64,000 bases of DNA from an uncultured Sphingosinicella sp. (GTDB lineage: Bacteria; Pseudomonadota; Alphaproteobacteria; Sphingomonadales; Sphingomonadaceae): NCBI RefSeq assembly GCF_902806315.1, contig NZ_CADCWD010000015.1, forward strand, positions 37,482-101,481. Reading direction: 5' to 3'. Every line of letters begins with the position of its first letter. The first letter of the stretch is position 1. Both the position numbers and the translations under genes were made by a program. Below are positions 1-10,532 of this stretch, piece by piece. Below the pieces are notes generated by a model. It was not told the DNA's origin. It saw only the letters and a list, made by a program, of their open reading frames with translations, and made no database searches.

Positions 1-20
1 ACCGATTGAGCTACGGGCCC
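1..20 (-). tRNA. 5' end of a tRNA gene, cut by the window edge
   Basis: Read on the minus strand from position 20, the sequence is GGGCCCG (acceptor strand), T8-A9, then GCTCAATCGGT, a typical D-arm start. The anticodon and the 3' half lie outside the window, so the isotype cannot be named. The reading rests on 20 nt only. Confidence 0.6.
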
Positions 21-35
21 GACCAAGGCGTGCAC

Positions 36-527
36 CTAGGTGCGGGGGATGCCGCGGTCAACCGGCGAGGCCGCGCGGGCGCGGGTGAGAAGTTGGCGCA
101 CGGTGAGGCCGCTGACGGGGTCGCGCCAGCCGGGCACCAGTTCTGCCAGCGGCTCCAGCACGAACGTTCGGGTGCGGAACTGCGGGTGCGGGACGGAGAG
201 GCTCGGGTCCGCCCAGGTCCCTTGGGACCAGAGGATGATGTCGAGGTCGAGCACGCGCGGGCCCCAGCGGCGGCCGCCCCGGCGTCCGAAGCTGTGTTCG
301 AGCGCCTTGAGCTCGGCAAGCAGTTCGGGAGGTTCGCCGCCGCTCGCGAGGATCAGCGCGGCGTTGGCGAAGCTGCGGCCGGCCGGCCCGAGCGCGGGGG
401 TCAGGCGTATGCGGGAGACTGCCAGCGGGCGGAGGGCTTCCGCCGCCGCGCGGACGGTCTCCGCTGGGGAGCCGTAGCGGCTCCTTCGGTTCGAGCCGAG
501 CGCGATCGCGTAGCTTGTGTTGCCCAT
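36..527 (-). CDS. folK: 2-amino-4-hydroxy-6-hydroxymethyldihydropteridine pyrophosphokinase (HPPK)
   Basis: HPPK transfers pyrophosphate from ATP to 6-hydroxymethyl-dihydropterin in cytoplasmic folate synthesis. The 163-aa product starts MGNTSYAIALGSN and carries the HPPK signature RWGPRVLDLDIILW, with the Asp pair that binds Mg-ATP. Length fits the family (about 160 aa). A longer frame exists upstream, but the conserved N-terminus places the ATG at 527. It is divergent from the uracil-DNA glycosylase with only 23 nt between start codons. It lies just downstream of the partial tRNA's 5' end, with which it is convergent in neither sense (both are minus-strand). Confidence 0.93.
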   Translation of the reverse strand: MGNTSYAIALGSNRRSRYGSPAETVRAAAEALRPLAVSRIRLTPALGPAGRSFANAALILASGGEPPELLAELKALEHSFGRRGGRRWGPRVLDLDIILWSQGTWADPSLSVPHPQFRTRTFVLEPLAELVPGWRDPVSGLTVRQLLTRARAASPVDRGIPRT

Positions 528-550
528 CCGCCGGGCCGTAGACGAGGCCG

Positions 551-1210
551 ATGTTTCCCGCCATCTCGCCCGTCCCCCATGTCGAGCCGCCGCGCGACTG
601 CCCGCTTTGCCCGCGCCTCGTCGCCTTTCGTGAGGAGCTTCGCGTCGAGCATCCAAGCTGGTGGAACGCGCCGGTGCCGAACTTCGGCGATCCCGACGCG
701 TGGCTGGCGATCGTCGGCCTTGCGCCTGGCAAGCACGGGGCCAACCGGACGGGGCGGCCGTTTACGGGCGACCATGCGGGCGTGTTGCTCTACGACACGC
801 TGCTGAAGTTCGGCCTTGCCGAGGGCATCTACGAAGAGCGGCCCGACGACAGCCTGCGTCTTAACGGCGTGGCGATCGTCAATTCGGTCAAATGCCTGCC
901 GCCGCAGAACAAGCCGACACCGCAGGAGATCGCGACCTGCACCGGCACCTATCTCGAGCGCTCACTTGCCGCGCTGCCGAACGTGCGGGTGCTGGTCGCG
1001 CTCGGCCAGATCGCCCACGGGGCCGCGGTGCGCAATGCGGGAGGGCGACTTTCGGCATACAAATTCGGCCACCTGGCGGAGCATCGGCTCCCGGACGGGC
1101 GCCTCCTCATCGATAGCTACCACTGCTCGCGCTACAATCAGAACACCAACCGCCTCACGGCAGCCATGTTCGAGCAGGTGTTCGCGCGGGCGCTTCGGGT
1201 CCGCGGCTGA
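551..1210 (+). CDS. Family 5 (UDGb-type) uracil-DNA glycosylase
   Basis: Predicted to excise uracil and other deaminated bases from DNA. The 219-aa protein has GLAPGKHGANRTGRPFTGD, the family-5 active-site loop in which a small residue replaces the Asp or Asn of classical UDGs. It also has a C-terminal SYHCSRYNQNTNRLT segment matching the second motif. Cysteines at CPLCPRL near the N-terminus and in VKCLPP and IATC are placed as expected for a 4Fe-4S cluster. A Shine-Dalgarno (GACGAGG) sits four nt before the ATG at 551. Family 5 is preferred over family 4 because of the long HGANRTG motif. Confidence 0.88.
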   Translation: MFPAISPVPHVEPPRDCPLCPRLVAFREELRVEHPSWWNAPVPNFGDPDAWLAIVGLAPGKHGANRTGRPFTGDHAGVLLYDTLLKFGLAEGIYEERPDDSLRLNGVAIVNSVKCLPPQNKPTPQEIATCTGTYLERSLAALPNVRVLVALGQIAHGAAVRNAGGRLSAYKFGHLAEHRLPDGRLLIDSYHCSRYNQNTNRLTAAMFEQVFARALRVRG

Positions 1211-1308
1211 ACACTCCCGTCGTCGCCAAAAACACGTCCGTCGCAACTGCATCGCCTCATCGGGGCCGAGAAGCACCTCGCTATGCAACGAGATGCAGGA
1301 GCGTTGAG

Positions 1309-1446
1309 ATGCGAGGAGTCCTAGAAGATCTGCCGGATCCCCCAGAGGGACCGCCACCCGCGCTGGGTGGCGGACTGCTGATCCCGTTCCTGGGTATTGG
1401 GGTGCTTCACGGCGTGATGTCGCTGTTCGACGCGCTGGTCGCCTGA
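1309..1446 (+). CDS. Small hypothetical protein, 45 aa, with a hydrophobic segment
   Basis: An ATG at 1309 has a strong Shine-Dalgarno (AGGAG at 1297-1301, 7 nt spacer) and opens a 45-codon frame ending TGA at 1444-1446. The product begins MRGVLEDLPDPPEGPPP, a Pro-rich stretch, followed by a Gly-rich hydrophobic segment (ALGGGLLIPFLGIGVLHGVM) that could be one membrane helix, and ends DALVA. No family is recognised. It lies between the UDG gene and the convergent aguB stop. The RBS and composition favour a real gene, but the length keeps confidence moderate. Confidence 0.5.
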   Translation: MRGVLEDLPDPPEGPPPALGGGLLIPFLGIGVLHGVMSLFDALVA

Positions 1447-1462
1447 GGGCGGAGCTTCCGGA

Positions 1463-2311
1463 TCAAAGATCCTGCGCCAGCCGCCCGTACAGCTCCGGCC
1501 GCCGATCGCGGAAAAAGCCGAAGGCGGCGCGGTGGGCTCGGGCCTGTTTCAGGTCGAGGCTGGCGGTGAGCACGCCCGTCTCCGTGGCGCCGAATTCCGC
1601 CAGCATGTCGCCCCGCTGGTCGCAGATGAAGCTGTGGCCGTAGAAGCGTTGGTCGCCCTCGACGCCGATGCGGTTGGCGGCCACCACGGGCACCACGTTC
1701 GACACGGCATGGCCGATCATCGCGCGTCGCCACAAGCGGCTGGTGTCGAGGTCCGGGTCGTGCGGCTCGGTGCCGATGGCGGTCGGGAAGAGCAGGACCT
1801 CGGCGCCTTCCAGCATCAGGCTGCGGGCGGTTTCGGGATACCATTGGTCCCAGCAGACGGCCGGGCCGACGGTGCCGAACGGCGTGCGGAAGGTTTTGAA
1901 GCCGGTGTTGCCCGGTCGGAAGTAGAATTTCTCGGAATAACCCGGTCCGTCCGGGATGTGGCTCTTTCGGTAGACGCCCATAACCGCGCCTTGATCATCG
2001 ATCATGGCGAGGCTGTTATAATGGTGGTGCCCGTCGGCTTCGAAAAAGCTGGTGGGGATGTAGACCGCAAGCTCGGCAGCGAGCTTCTGCATCGCTTGAA
2101 CGACCGGATGCTCGTTGGCGGGGAGGGCGCGGGTGAAGTGGCCTTCATCCTGCGTGCGGCAGAAATAATGACCTTCGAACAGCTCCGGAGGCAGGATGAG
2201 CTTCGCGCCCTTCGCCGCGGCCTCGCGGACGAGCTCGGTCACCGCGGCGATATTCTCCTCGACCACGTCCGAGAAAGCGAGCTGGAGGGCGGCGACTGTG
2301 ACTTGGCTCAT
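1463..2311 (-). CDS. aguB: N-carbamoylputrescine amidase (carbon-nitrogen hydrolase family)
   Basis: Hydrolyses N-carbamoylputrescine to putrescine, CO2 and ammonia. The 282-aa nitrilase-fold protein shows the Glu-Lys-Cys triad in LILPPELFEGHYF (Glu), YRKSHIPDGPGYSEKFYF (Lys) and PAVCWDQWYPE (Cys). The start MSQVTVAALQ at 2311 is chosen from the conserved N-terminus; the frame is open further upstream. It is the last gene of a minus-strand run with aguA, and the two enzymes together turn agmatine into putrescine. The long HIPDGPGYSEK motif fits AguB rather than other nitrilase branches. Confidence 0.9.
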   Translation of the reverse strand: MSQVTVAALQLAFSDVVEENIAAVTELVREAAAKGAKLILPPELFEGHYFCRTQDEGHFTRALPANEHPVVQAMQKLAAELAVYIPTSFFEADGHHHYNSLAMIDDQGAVMGVYRKSHIPDGPGYSEKFYFRPGNTGFKTFRTPFGTVGPAVCWDQWYPETARSLMLEGAEVLLFPTAIGTEPHDPDLDTSRLWRRAMIGHAVSNVVPVVAANRIGVEGDQRFYGHSFICDQRGDMLAEFGATETGVLTASLDLKQARAHRAAFGFFRDRRPELYGRLAQDL

Positions 2312-2319
2312 TCGTAATC

Positions 2320-2666
2320 CTAGAGATTGCCGCCGTGCCGCGCCATGATCGCGGCAGTGGCTGCGTAGAGCAGCATGGTCGTCAAACATCCGATCCCGAG
2401 GCTCGGCCAAAAGGAGACGCCACGCCGAAGCAGCATCGGTATCACCAGGAACATCGGCATGGAGGGCAGGAAATACCAGAAGGTATTCTGCACATAGGCT
2501 GCCATCCGCACCGGATCGCCTTCATCGCGCCACACCCAGATCATGCTGAGCACCGACACCAAAGGCAGCGAGACGATCAACGCGCCGAGCGCCGGTTGCC
2601 GACGGGCTATGGTTGAAGCGAGCGCGGCAATCAGACCGGAAAGAAGCGCCCGCACCCAGAACGCCG

Positions 2667-2670
<4 letters not shown>
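2320..2670 (-). CDS. DUF3147-like small integral membrane protein
   Basis: A 116-aa protein with about four hydrophobic segments and short charged loops (WRDEGDPVRM in the middle). The pattern matches DUF3147 membrane proteins, which have no established biochemical role. The start is GTG at 2670; its GTGA overlaps the aguA stop at 2667-2669, so translation is probably coupled. Because it sits between aguA and aguB (8-nt gap to aguB), a transport or accessory role in polyamine metabolism is possible, but this is inference. Confidence 0.72.
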
Positions 2671-3640
<970 letters not shown>

Positions 3641-3644
<4 letters not shown>

Positions 3645-5317
3645 CGTGCGGCGGTGATGCTGGCGCGCGAGCGGTCGCGGATGCCGCGAAACTCGTCGCC
3701 CTGGCGCCAGTTCGGCCAAGCATCGCTTTTCGCCAACTCGCGGCCGATGCGATAATAGATTTGGAGATCGCGGATGGCTCCCGACCAGTCCCAGCGGGGA
3801 TCATATTCGTCGCTCGGCTGGTGGTAGCGGTTGGCGCGGTAATCCGCCGCAGCCGAGCTTCCGGCCGCGATGCCGCCGTTGACGAAATCCTCGCCGCCCT
3901 CGGCATAGAGCATCGGCACGCCGAACTTGGCGAGGCTGAAATGGTCGGAGCGGTAATAGTAGCCGGCTTCCGGTGTCGGCTCGTTCTTGACGGTGAGCTG
4001 CATGTCCTGCGCGGCACGCTCGAAATAATCCTCAAGCTCCGATTTGCCGCGGCCGATGACGATCAGGTCCCGTGTGTTCCCCATGACGTTGAGGCCATCC
4101 ATGTTGATGCCGCCGGCCGTCTGCGCATGGGGGAAGATCGGGTTCTCGCCATAATAACGCGAGCCGAGTAATCCCGACTCCTCGGCGGTGACGGCGAGAA
4201 AGATGATCGAGCGATCGGAGGGTCCCGCTTTGGCATGCGCTTCGGCGAGCGCGATCAGACCCGCGGTGCCAGTGGCGTTGTCGAGCGCGCCGTTGCAGAT
4301 GTCGTCGCCCGTCTTGTCGGCGTCGCAGCGGCCGAGATGGTCCCAGTGCGCGGTGTAGATCACATATTCATTGGGGCGTGTCCGGCCGGCGAGCAGCCCG
4401 ACCACATTGCGCGATTTCTGCCGCTTGATGGCTTGGGTGAGCGAGACCGACGCCTTGCTCTTGAGCGGCACCGCGCGGAAGCCCTTCTGCTTGGCCGCCT
4501 GGCTGAGCTGGGCATAGTCGGCCCCTGAGTTCGCGAACAGCCGCGCGGCCGCATCGCGCGTCAGCCAGCCGATCACCTTGGACTGGTCCATGTGATTGCC
4601 CGGATCGTCCATATTATATTGCGGACCGGTCCAGGAGGACTGGACGACGTTCCAGCCGTAGGAGGCGGGCTCCGTCTCGTGGACGATCAGCGCGGCGGCG
4701 GCGCCTTGTCGCGCGGCTTCCTCATATTTGTAGGTCCAGCGGCCATAATAGGTCATGGCGCGGCCGTTGAAAGGGCCGGTCAGGCCCGGTGTCTGGTAAT
4801 CGGGATCGTTGACCAGGATGATGACGGTCTTGCCGCGCACATCGACGCCGGCATAATCGTTCCAGCCGCGCTCGGGCGCGTTGATGCCGTAGCCGACGAA
4901 GACGATGTCGCTGTTCTGGAGCGAGATGCGCGGCTGCACCTGATAGCTGTTGGCGACCATGTCGGTGCGGTAATTGAAGGTGAGCGGGCCGTTGCCGCCA
5001 GTGATGCGCAGCGCGGTGGGCGTCGCGGTCGTCTCGACCAGCGGCACGTCCTGGAACCAGCTCCCCTTGTTGCCCGGCTGCAGCCCCGCCGCCCGGAACC
5101 GCTCGGAAATGAAGCGCACGCTCTTCTCCTCTCCGGGAGTGGTCGGCGCGCGGCCTTCATATTCATCGGAGGAGAGGATCTGCGTCGCGGTGGCGAGCGT
5201 GGCCTGCGAGATCTGGGCCGGAGCGACGGCGGTTCCGGGACCTTGGCGGGCGCCGGTTTGCGCGCAGGCGGCCAGCGTCAGGGCTGCGGCCGGGAAAAAG
5301 AGGAAGCTCAGACGCAT
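3641..5317 (-). CDS. M28 family zinc aminopeptidase, predicted lipoprotein
   Basis: A 558-aa exported metallopeptidase. The N-terminus (MRLSFLFFPAAALTLAACAQ) is a lipoprotein signal with lipobox LAAC. A PA-like insert lies in the first half, followed by the M28 metal ligands in YTAHWDHLG, NGALDNATG, TAEESGLLGS, NMDGLNVMG and YRSDHFSLAKFG. The ATG at 5317 is preferred over 5332 and 5377 because AAAGG lies six nt upstream and it begins the signal peptide. It is the first gene of the run peptidase-aguA-DUF3147-aguB. Substrate is unknown; these are usually broad exopeptidases in the periplasm or on the outer membrane. Confidence 0.88.
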
Positions 5318-5382
5318 AGCAAGCCTTTCCATCGACCCCCGCGCCGGGTGCATGGCAGCGCCGTTTCGCGAGTGCAAGAATC

Positions 5383-5409
5383 AAAAAGGGCGGCCCCGAT
5401 GGACCGCCC
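5383..5409 (-). terminator. Rho-independent terminator of rpsD
   Basis: On the minus strand GGGCGG (5409-5404) pairs with CCGCCC (5393-5388), followed by TTTTT (5387-5383). It begins about 30 nt after the rpsD stop and ends rpsD transcription before the peptidase operon. Confidence 0.85.
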
Positions 5410-5439
5410 TCTTCGAAACTGCAGGTGCGGCTGGACCGA

Positions 5440-6054
5440 TCAGCGCGAGTAGAACTCGACCACCAGGTTCGGCTCCATCTTAACCGGATAGGGCACCTCG
5501 TCGAGCGTGGGCACGCGCGTGTAGGTGACCTTGGCGGCTCCGTCCGGAACCACGTAATCGGGGATGTCGCGCTCCGCGAGGCTCTGCGCTTCCATTACCA
5601 GTGCCATCTCCTGCGCCTTGGGGCCGAGCGTGATCTCGTCGCCGACGTTCACACGGGCCGACGCGATGTTGCACTTGGAGCCGTTGACCCGGATGTGACC
5701 ATGGTTGACGATCTGGCGCGCGGCCCAGATCGTCGGAGCGAACTTCGCGCGATACACGACCATGTCTAGCCGGCGCTCGAGGAGGCCGATGAGGTTCTGC
5801 GAGGCGTCGCCCTTCATGCGGCTCGCCTGCTGGAAAGTCTGCTTGAACTGCTTCTCGGTGACGTCGCCGTAATAGCCCTTGAGCTTCTGCTTGGCGCGCA
5901 GCTGGATGCCGAAGTCCGACACCTTGCCCTTGCGGCGCTGGCCGTGCTGGCCGGGGCCATATTCGCGCTTGTTGACCGGGCTCTTGGGCCGTCCGAAGAC
6001 GTTCTCGCCCATGCGGCGGTCGAGCTTATACTTGGCGCTTGAGCGCTTCGACAT
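5440..6054 (-). CDS. rpsD: 30S ribosomal protein S4
   Basis: A primary 16S rRNA binding protein of the small subunit, 204 aa, with N-terminal [21 protein letters not shown] and the S4 RNA-binding domain around [19 protein letters not shown] and [10 protein letters not shown]. Length and sequence are typical for alphaproteobacteria. It is monocistronic here, with its own terminator and an intergenic region of about 145 nt upstream, rather than part of an rpoA operon. Confidence 0.98.
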   Translation of the reverse strand: MSKRSSAKYKLDRRMGENVFGRPKSPVNKREYGPGQHGQRRKGKVSDFGIQLRAKQKLKGYYGDVTEKQFKQTFQQASRMKGDASQNLIGLLERRLDMVVYRAKFAPTIWAARQIVNHGHIRVNGSKCNIASARVNVGDEITLGPKAQEMALVMEAQSLAERDIPDYVVPDGAAKVTYTRVPTLDEVPYPVKMEPNLVVEFYSR

Positions 6055-6109
6055 GTGTCACCTCAATTTGCTGCTGCCCTTGACGGGCGGAAAGTCCCCG
6101 GAATCGCAC

Positions 6110-6130
6110 CGTCCGACCTTGCATCGGACG
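6110..6130 (-). other. Stem-loop in the region upstream of rpsD
   Basis: CGTCCGA (6110-6116) and TCGGACG (6124-6130) form a perfect 7-bp stem with a 7-nt loop, 55 nt before the rpsD start codon. There is no T-tract. It could be an S4 autoregulatory leader structure or chance pairing in GC-rich DNA. Confidence 0.3.
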
Positions 6131-6200
6131 CGGCCGCCGCTTCACCAGGGGTGCGGAGCCAATTGCGAAGCGCGGCATGTGGCGGCTCGTGCGGCGGAAG

Positions 6201-6920
6201 TCAACCTCGGCGGCGCGGCTGCACAAGGGTTCGGATCATCCCGCGCAGCGCCTGGATCTCGCGGTTCGACCAGCCGGCCTTGCTGAGAATCGTGCGCATC
6301 GTTTTGCGGGTCGCGGGGATGCGGTCGGGCGGGAAATAATAGCCAGCGGCGGCAAGCGCTTCGTCGAACTGGCCGATCAGCCCCTCGAGCTGCTCCTGAG
6401 TGGCCCGGGGCTCCGCCTCATCCCCTTCGGTTGGAACTGCCAGTTGCTCGTGCTTGGACCATTCGTAGGCCATGAGGATTACGGCCTGGGCGAGGTTCAG
6501 CGAGCCAAATTGTGGGTTGATCGGGACGGTCACGATTTTCTGGGCGATGGCGACGTCTTCCGTCTCTAGCCCCGATCGCTCGGCCCCGAACAGGATAGCG
6601 GAAGCGCCCGCTTGGCTTCTTATCTCAACCGCCGCTTGTTCGGGCGTGAGGATCGGCACCACGAGACCGCGCTTACGAACCGTCGTCGCATAGACGAAGG
6701 GGCAGTCCGCTACGGCCTCGGCAACCGTCGCGAAGACGCGGGCGCGCTCCAGCACGATGTCGGCGCCGGATGCAGCCGGGCCGGCCGAAGGGTTGGGCCA
6801 GCCGTCGCGCGGGTTGACCAGCCGCAAGTCGGAGAGGCCGAAGTTCAGCATCGCCCGTGCCGCCTTGCCGATATTCTCGCCAAGCTGCGGCCGGACCAGC
6901 ACTATGGCAGGGGGGTTCAC
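6201..6920 (-). CDS. trmJ: tRNA/rRNA methyltransferase of the SpoU (TrmJ-like) family
   Basis: A SPOUT-fold 2'-O-ribose methyltransferase (239 aa), probably acting on tRNA position 32 as TrmJ does. Motif 1 is [20 protein letters not shown], motif 2 [14 protein letters not shown] and motif 3 [16 protein letters not shown], which together make the knotted SAM site. The start is GTG at 6920, overlapping the nrdR stop as GTGA; the open frame extends upstream but only inside nrdR. It is the last gene of rpiB-glyA-nrdR-trmJ. The exact target nucleotide is inferred from the family. Confidence 0.85.
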   Translation of the reverse strand: MNPPAIVLVRPQLGENIGKAARAMLNFGLSDLRLVNPRDGWPNPSAGPAASGADIVLERARVFATVAEAVADCPFVYATTVRKRGLVVPILTPEQAAVEIRSQAGASAILFGAERSGLETEDVAIAQKIVTVPINPQFGSLNLAQAVILMAYEWSKHEQLAVPTEGDEAEPRATQEQLEGLIGQFDEALAAAGYYFPPDRIPATRKTMRTILSKAGWSNREIQALRGMIRTLVQPRRRG

Positions 6921-7378
6921 TCCCGGGCGGCCTCCGCGACCGTGCCTGCGAACTCCTCGAAGTCGCGCGCCTCGCGGAAGTCCTTGTACACGGAGGCGAA
7001 GCGGATATAGGCGACGGTGTCGAGCGCCTTGAGGGCGTTCATCACCATCTCGCCGATGGTGCTGGAGGAGACTTCGCTTTCGCCGCTGGTCTCCAGCTGG
7101 CGCTGGATAGAGGAGAGCAATTTGTCGATCCGCTCGGGCGGCACGGGCCGCTTGCGGAGCGCGATCGCGACCGAGCGTTCGAGCTTGGTGCGGTCGAACG
7201 GCTCGCGGCGGCTCTGGGATTTGACCACGGTCAGCTCGCGTAGCTGGATGCGCTCGAAGGTGGTGAAGCGCGCGCCGCAATCCTCGCACTGACGCCGCCG
7301 GCGAATGGCCGATCCGTCTTCCGTCGGACGGCTGTCCTTCACCTGGCTGGCTTCATGCGAGCAGAACGGGCAGCGCAA
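6917..7378 (-). CDS. nrdR: Transcriptional repressor NrdR
   Basis: NrdR binds NrdR boxes upstream of ribonucleotide reductase genes and senses (d)ATP. The 153-aa protein has the N-terminal zinc ribbon (MRCPFC then QCEDCGARF, four Cys) and an ATP-cone ([16 protein letters not shown] onwards). The start codon is TTG at 7378, directly after the glyA TAA stop; no ATG is available at the conserved MRCPFC start. Linkage with glyA is common in alphaproteobacteria and joins folate/one-carbon supply to dNTP control. Confidence 0.95.
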   Translation of the reverse strand: MRCPFCSHEASQVKDSRPTEDGSAIRRRRQCEDCGARFTTFERIQLRELTVVKSQSRREPFDRTKLERSVAIALRKRPVPPERIDKLLSSIQRQLETSGESEVSSSTIGEMVMNALKALDTVAYIRFASVYKDFREARDFEEFAGTVAEAARE

Positions 7379-8695
7379 TTAAAAGTCCTGATAGATCGGG
7401 AAGCGCTCGCACAGTTCGCGCACGCGCGCCTTCACGCCCGCTTCGACGGCACCGTTGCCGTCAGGGCCATTGGCTCGCAGGCCTTCCAGAACATCGGCGA
7501 TCATGTCGGCGATGTCGCGGAACTCGGCCACGCCGAAGCCGCGTGTCGTGCCCGCGGGAGAGCCGACGCGGATGCCGCTGGTCTTAACCGGCGGCAGCGG
7601 ATCGAAGGGGATGCCGTTCTTGTTGCAGGTGATGGCCGAGCGCTCGAGCGCCTCGTCCGCATCCTTGCCGGTGATGCCGAGCGGGCGCAGATCGACGAGC
7701 GCGAGGTGGGTGTCGGTTCCGCCCGCAACCAGATCCGCTCCGCGCTCCTGCAGCCGCCCGGCGAGCGCCTTTGCATTGGCGATCACGGCGCGGGCATAGC
7801 TCTTGAAGCCGGGCTGGAGCGCCTCGCCGAACGCTACCGCCTTGGCGGCGATGACGTGCATCAGCGGACCGCCCTGCAAGCCCGGGAACACGGCCGAGTT
7901 GATCTTCTTCGCGATCGGCTCGTCGTCGGTCAGCACCATGCCTCCGCGCGGGCCGCGAAGCGTCTTGTGCGTAGTGGTGGTGACGACGTGAGCATGGCCG
8001 AACGGGGAGGGGTGCTCGCCCGCCGCCACGAGGCCGGCGAAATGAGCCATATCCACCATGAAGATCGCGCCGACTTCGTCAGCAATGTCGCGGAAGCGGG
8101 CGAAGTCAATGTGTCGCGGATAGGCCGAGCCACCGGCGATGATGAGGGTCGGCCTGTGCTCGCGGGCGAGTCCCTCGACCTGATCGAAGTCGATCAACTG
8201 ATCGCCCTCACGGACTCCATATTGAATGGCATTGAACCACTTGCCGGACAAAGCCGGCTTAGCACCGTGCGTGAGGTGGCCGCCGGCATCGAGGCTCATG
8301 CCGAGAATGGTGTCGCCGGGCTTGGTCAGCGCCAGCATCACCGCTCCGTTCGCCTGTGCGCCGGAATGCGGCTGGACGTTCGCGAAGCCGCAGCCGAACA
8401 ACTGCTTGGCGCGCTCGATCGCCAGCGTCTCCACGGCATCCGACGGCGCACAGCCCTGATAGTAACGGCGGCCGGGATAGCCTTCCGCATATTTGTTGGT
8501 GAGGACCGAACCTTGCGCCTCCAGCACGGCCTTGGAGACGATGTTCTCCGACGCGATCAGCTCAATCTGGTTTTGCTGCCGGTCGAGCTCGGAGGCGATC
8601 GCGTCGGCAACCGCGCTGTCGCTCCCACGCAGGGCCTGGGTGAAGAAGCCCTGATGCTGGACATCGCTAAAGGCGTTGACGGGCTGCGTGCTCAT
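7379..8695 (-). CDS. glyA: Serine hydroxymethyltransferase
   Basis: A PLP enzyme interconverting serine and glycine with tetrahydrofolate, supplying one-carbon units. The 438-aa protein has [31 protein letters not shown] and the PLP-lysine motif [14 protein letters not shown]. The ATG at 8695 overlaps the rpiB stop (ATGA, 8692-8695), and the TAA abuts the nrdR TTG, so the four-gene set appears translationally coupled. Confidence 0.98.
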   Translation of the reverse strand: MSTQPVNAFSDVQHQGFFTQALRGSDSAVADAIASELDRQQNQIELIASENIVSKAVLEAQGSVLTNKYAEGYPGRRYYQGCAPSDAVETLAIERAKQLFGCGFANVQPHSGAQANGAVMLALTKPGDTILGMSLDAGGHLTHGAKPALSGKWFNAIQYGVREGDQLIDFDQVEGLAREHRPTLIIAGGSAYPRHIDFARFRDIADEVGAIFMVDMAHFAGLVAAGEHPSPFGHAHVVTTTTHKTLRGPRGGMVLTDDEPIAKKINSAVFPGLQGGPLMHVIAAKAVAFGEALQPGFKSYARAVIANAKALAGRLQERGADLVAGGTDTHLALVDLRPLGITGKDADEALERSAITCNKNGIPFDPLPPVKTSGIRVGSPAGTTRGFGVAEFRDIADMIADVLEGLRANGPDGNGAVEAGVKARVRELCERFPIYQDF

Positions 8696-9150
8696 GCGGG
8701 TTCCTTCGCGAAATCGGGATTGGAGAGCTGGTCCACGCGGCGCTGATGGCGGTCGCCCAGGAAGCTGGCGCCCAGGAACGCGTCGATGCAGGCGCGGGCC
8801 ATTTCAGGACCGACCAGCCGCGCGCCCATGGCAAGGACGTTGGCATCGTTATGGGTTCGCGCAAGCGTCGCCGACAGCGGCTCGGACACGAGCGCGCAGC
8901 GGCAGGCGGGGTGGCGATTGATGGCGATCGAGATGCCAATGCCGGAGCCGCAAAGCGCGATGCCCTTGTCGGCGCGGCCGGAACCGATGACGTCCGCCAG
9001 CTTGTAGCCGTAGGAGGGGTAGTCCACGGAATCGGTGGTGGAAGGGCCGAGATCGACCACGTCGTGGCCCGCTACGCGCATATGCTCGACCAGCGCGGCT
9101 TTCAGATCGACGGCGGCATGATCGGATGCGATCGCAATGCGCTCGGCCAC
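8692..9150 (-). CDS. rpiB: Ribose-5-phosphate isomerase B
   Basis: Interconverts ribose 5-phosphate and ribulose 5-phosphate. The 152-aa RpiB/LacAB-family protein shows [10 protein letters not shown], the catalytic Cys in [15 protein letters not shown], and [14 protein letters not shown]. The start is GTG at 9150, preceded by GGGAG nine nt upstream; the open frame further upstream is not conserved in character. It heads the operon with glyA, nrdR and trmJ. Confidence 0.93.
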   Translation of the reverse strand: MAERIAIASDHAAVDLKAALVEHMRVAGHDVVDLGPSTTDSVDYPSYGYKLADVIGSGRADKGIALCGSGIGISIAINRHPACRCALVSEPLSATLARTHNDANVLAMGARLVGPEMARACIDAFLGASFLGDRHQRRVDQLSNPDFAKEPA

Positions 9151-9238
9151 GCGTTCAAACTCCCGGTTGGATTGGAGCACAGGCTTTAGGGGAGCGGGTG
9201 CGATTCTGCCACCACTAATGGCGGCGGCAAGAGCAGCC

Positions 9239-10453
9239 TCAAGCCGCCAAGCGCATCTCCAGGCGGTCCCAGATCTCGGCGAGCGCGGTCGCAAGCTCCT
9301 GCATCATCTCTTCGCCGTGGGCAGGTCCGGGGGTGAAGCGGAGGCGCTCCGTGCCGCGCGGAACGGTGGGATAATTGATGGGCTGCACGTACACGCCATA
9401 TTCGGCGAGCAGGATGTCGCTGATCCGCTTCGCCTTGATCGGATCGCCGACCATCAGCGGCACGATGTGCGTCGTCGAGGGCATGACCGGCAGGCCCGCC
9501 TCAATGAAGATGGACTTCAGCCGCGCCGCATTGGCGTGCTGCGCCTCACGTTCGCTTGACGAGCCCTTAAGGTGGCGGACGCTTGCCAGCGCGCCGGCAA
9601 CGAGGACGGGCGAGAGCGAAGTCGTGAAGATAAAGCCGGGCGCGTAGCTGCGCACCACGTCGACAATGTTGCGGTCGGCGGTGATGTAGCCGCCCATCAC
9701 GCCAAAGGCTTTGCCGAGCGTCCCTTCGATGATGGTGAGGCGGTGGGCCACCTCGTCACGCTCCGAGATACCGCCGCCGCGCGGGCCGTACATGCCGACG
9801 GCATGAACTTCGTCGAGATAGGTGAGGGCGTTATATTTGTCAGCGAGGTCGCAGATGGCGGCGATCGGGGCGACGTCGCCGTCCATCGAATACACGCTCT
9901 CGAACGCGATCAGCTTCGGCGCCTCCGGGTCAGTGGCGGCGAGCAGCTCTTCCAGATGATCGAGGTCGTTGTGGCGGAAGACGCGCTTCTCGCAGCCGGA
10001 ATTGCGAATGCCGGCGATCATCGAAGCGTGATTGCGCTCGTCGGAGAAGATCACGCAGCCGGGCAGCAGCTTGCCCAACGTGGCGAGCGTCGCCTCGTTC
10101 GAAATGTAGCCGGAGGTGAAAAGGAGCGCCGCTTCCTTGCCGTGCAGGTCGGCAAGCTCGGCCTCGAGCTGGATGTGATAATGGGTGTTGCCGCCGATGT
10201 TGCGGGTGCCGCCGGAGCCGGCGCCGACGTCGTGCAGCGCCTCCTCCATCGCCTCGATTACCTTGGAATGCTGCCCCATGGCGAGATAGTCGTTGGAGCA
10301 CCAGACGGTGATCGGCTTGGGCCCGTTATGGCCTGCGAAGCAGCGGGCATTGGGATAGGCGCCCTTGTTGCGCAGGATGTCGATGAAGACGCGATATCGT
10401 CCTTCGGCATGCAGCCGGTCGATCGCCTGCGCGAAGATGCGCTGATAGTCCAA
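9239..10453 (-). CDS. hemA: 5-aminolevulinate synthase
   Basis: Condenses glycine with succinyl-CoA to give 5-aminolevulinate, the first step of the C4 heme and cobalamin route typical of alphaproteobacteria. The 404-aa alpha-oxoamine synthase has [53 protein letters not shown] and the PLP-Lys in [13 protein letters not shown]. The conserved N-terminus MDYQRIF begins at a TTG codon (10453) with GGGAGCGGG just upstream; no ATG fits. Gaps of about 80 nt separate it from rpiB and murI. Confidence 0.97.
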   Translation of the reverse strand: MDYQRIFAQAIDRLHAEGRYRVFIDILRNKGAYPNARCFAGHNGPKPITVWCSNDYLAMGQHSKVIEAMEEALHDVGAGSGGTRNIGGNTHYHIQLEAELADLHGKEAALLFTSGYISNEATLATLGKLLPGCVIFSDERNHASMIAGIRNSGCEKRVFRHNDLDHLEELLAATDPEAPKLIAFESVYSMDGDVAPIAAICDLADKYNALTYLDEVHAVGMYGPRGGGISERDEVAHRLTIIEGTLGKAFGVMGGYITADRNIVDVVRSYAPGFIFTTSLSPVLVAGALASVRHLKGSSSEREAQHANAARLKSIFIEAGLPVMPSTTHIVPLMVGDPIKAKRISDILLAEYGVYVQPINYPTVPRGTERLRFTPGPAHGEEMMQELATALAEIWDRLEMRLAA

Positions 10454-10532
10454 TTCCCGCTCCCGGTGGCTTTGCCGCCCATAGTGCCGATCGCGCCCGA
10501 AAAGCCAGCGGTAACGGCTTGCAACACGGGCG

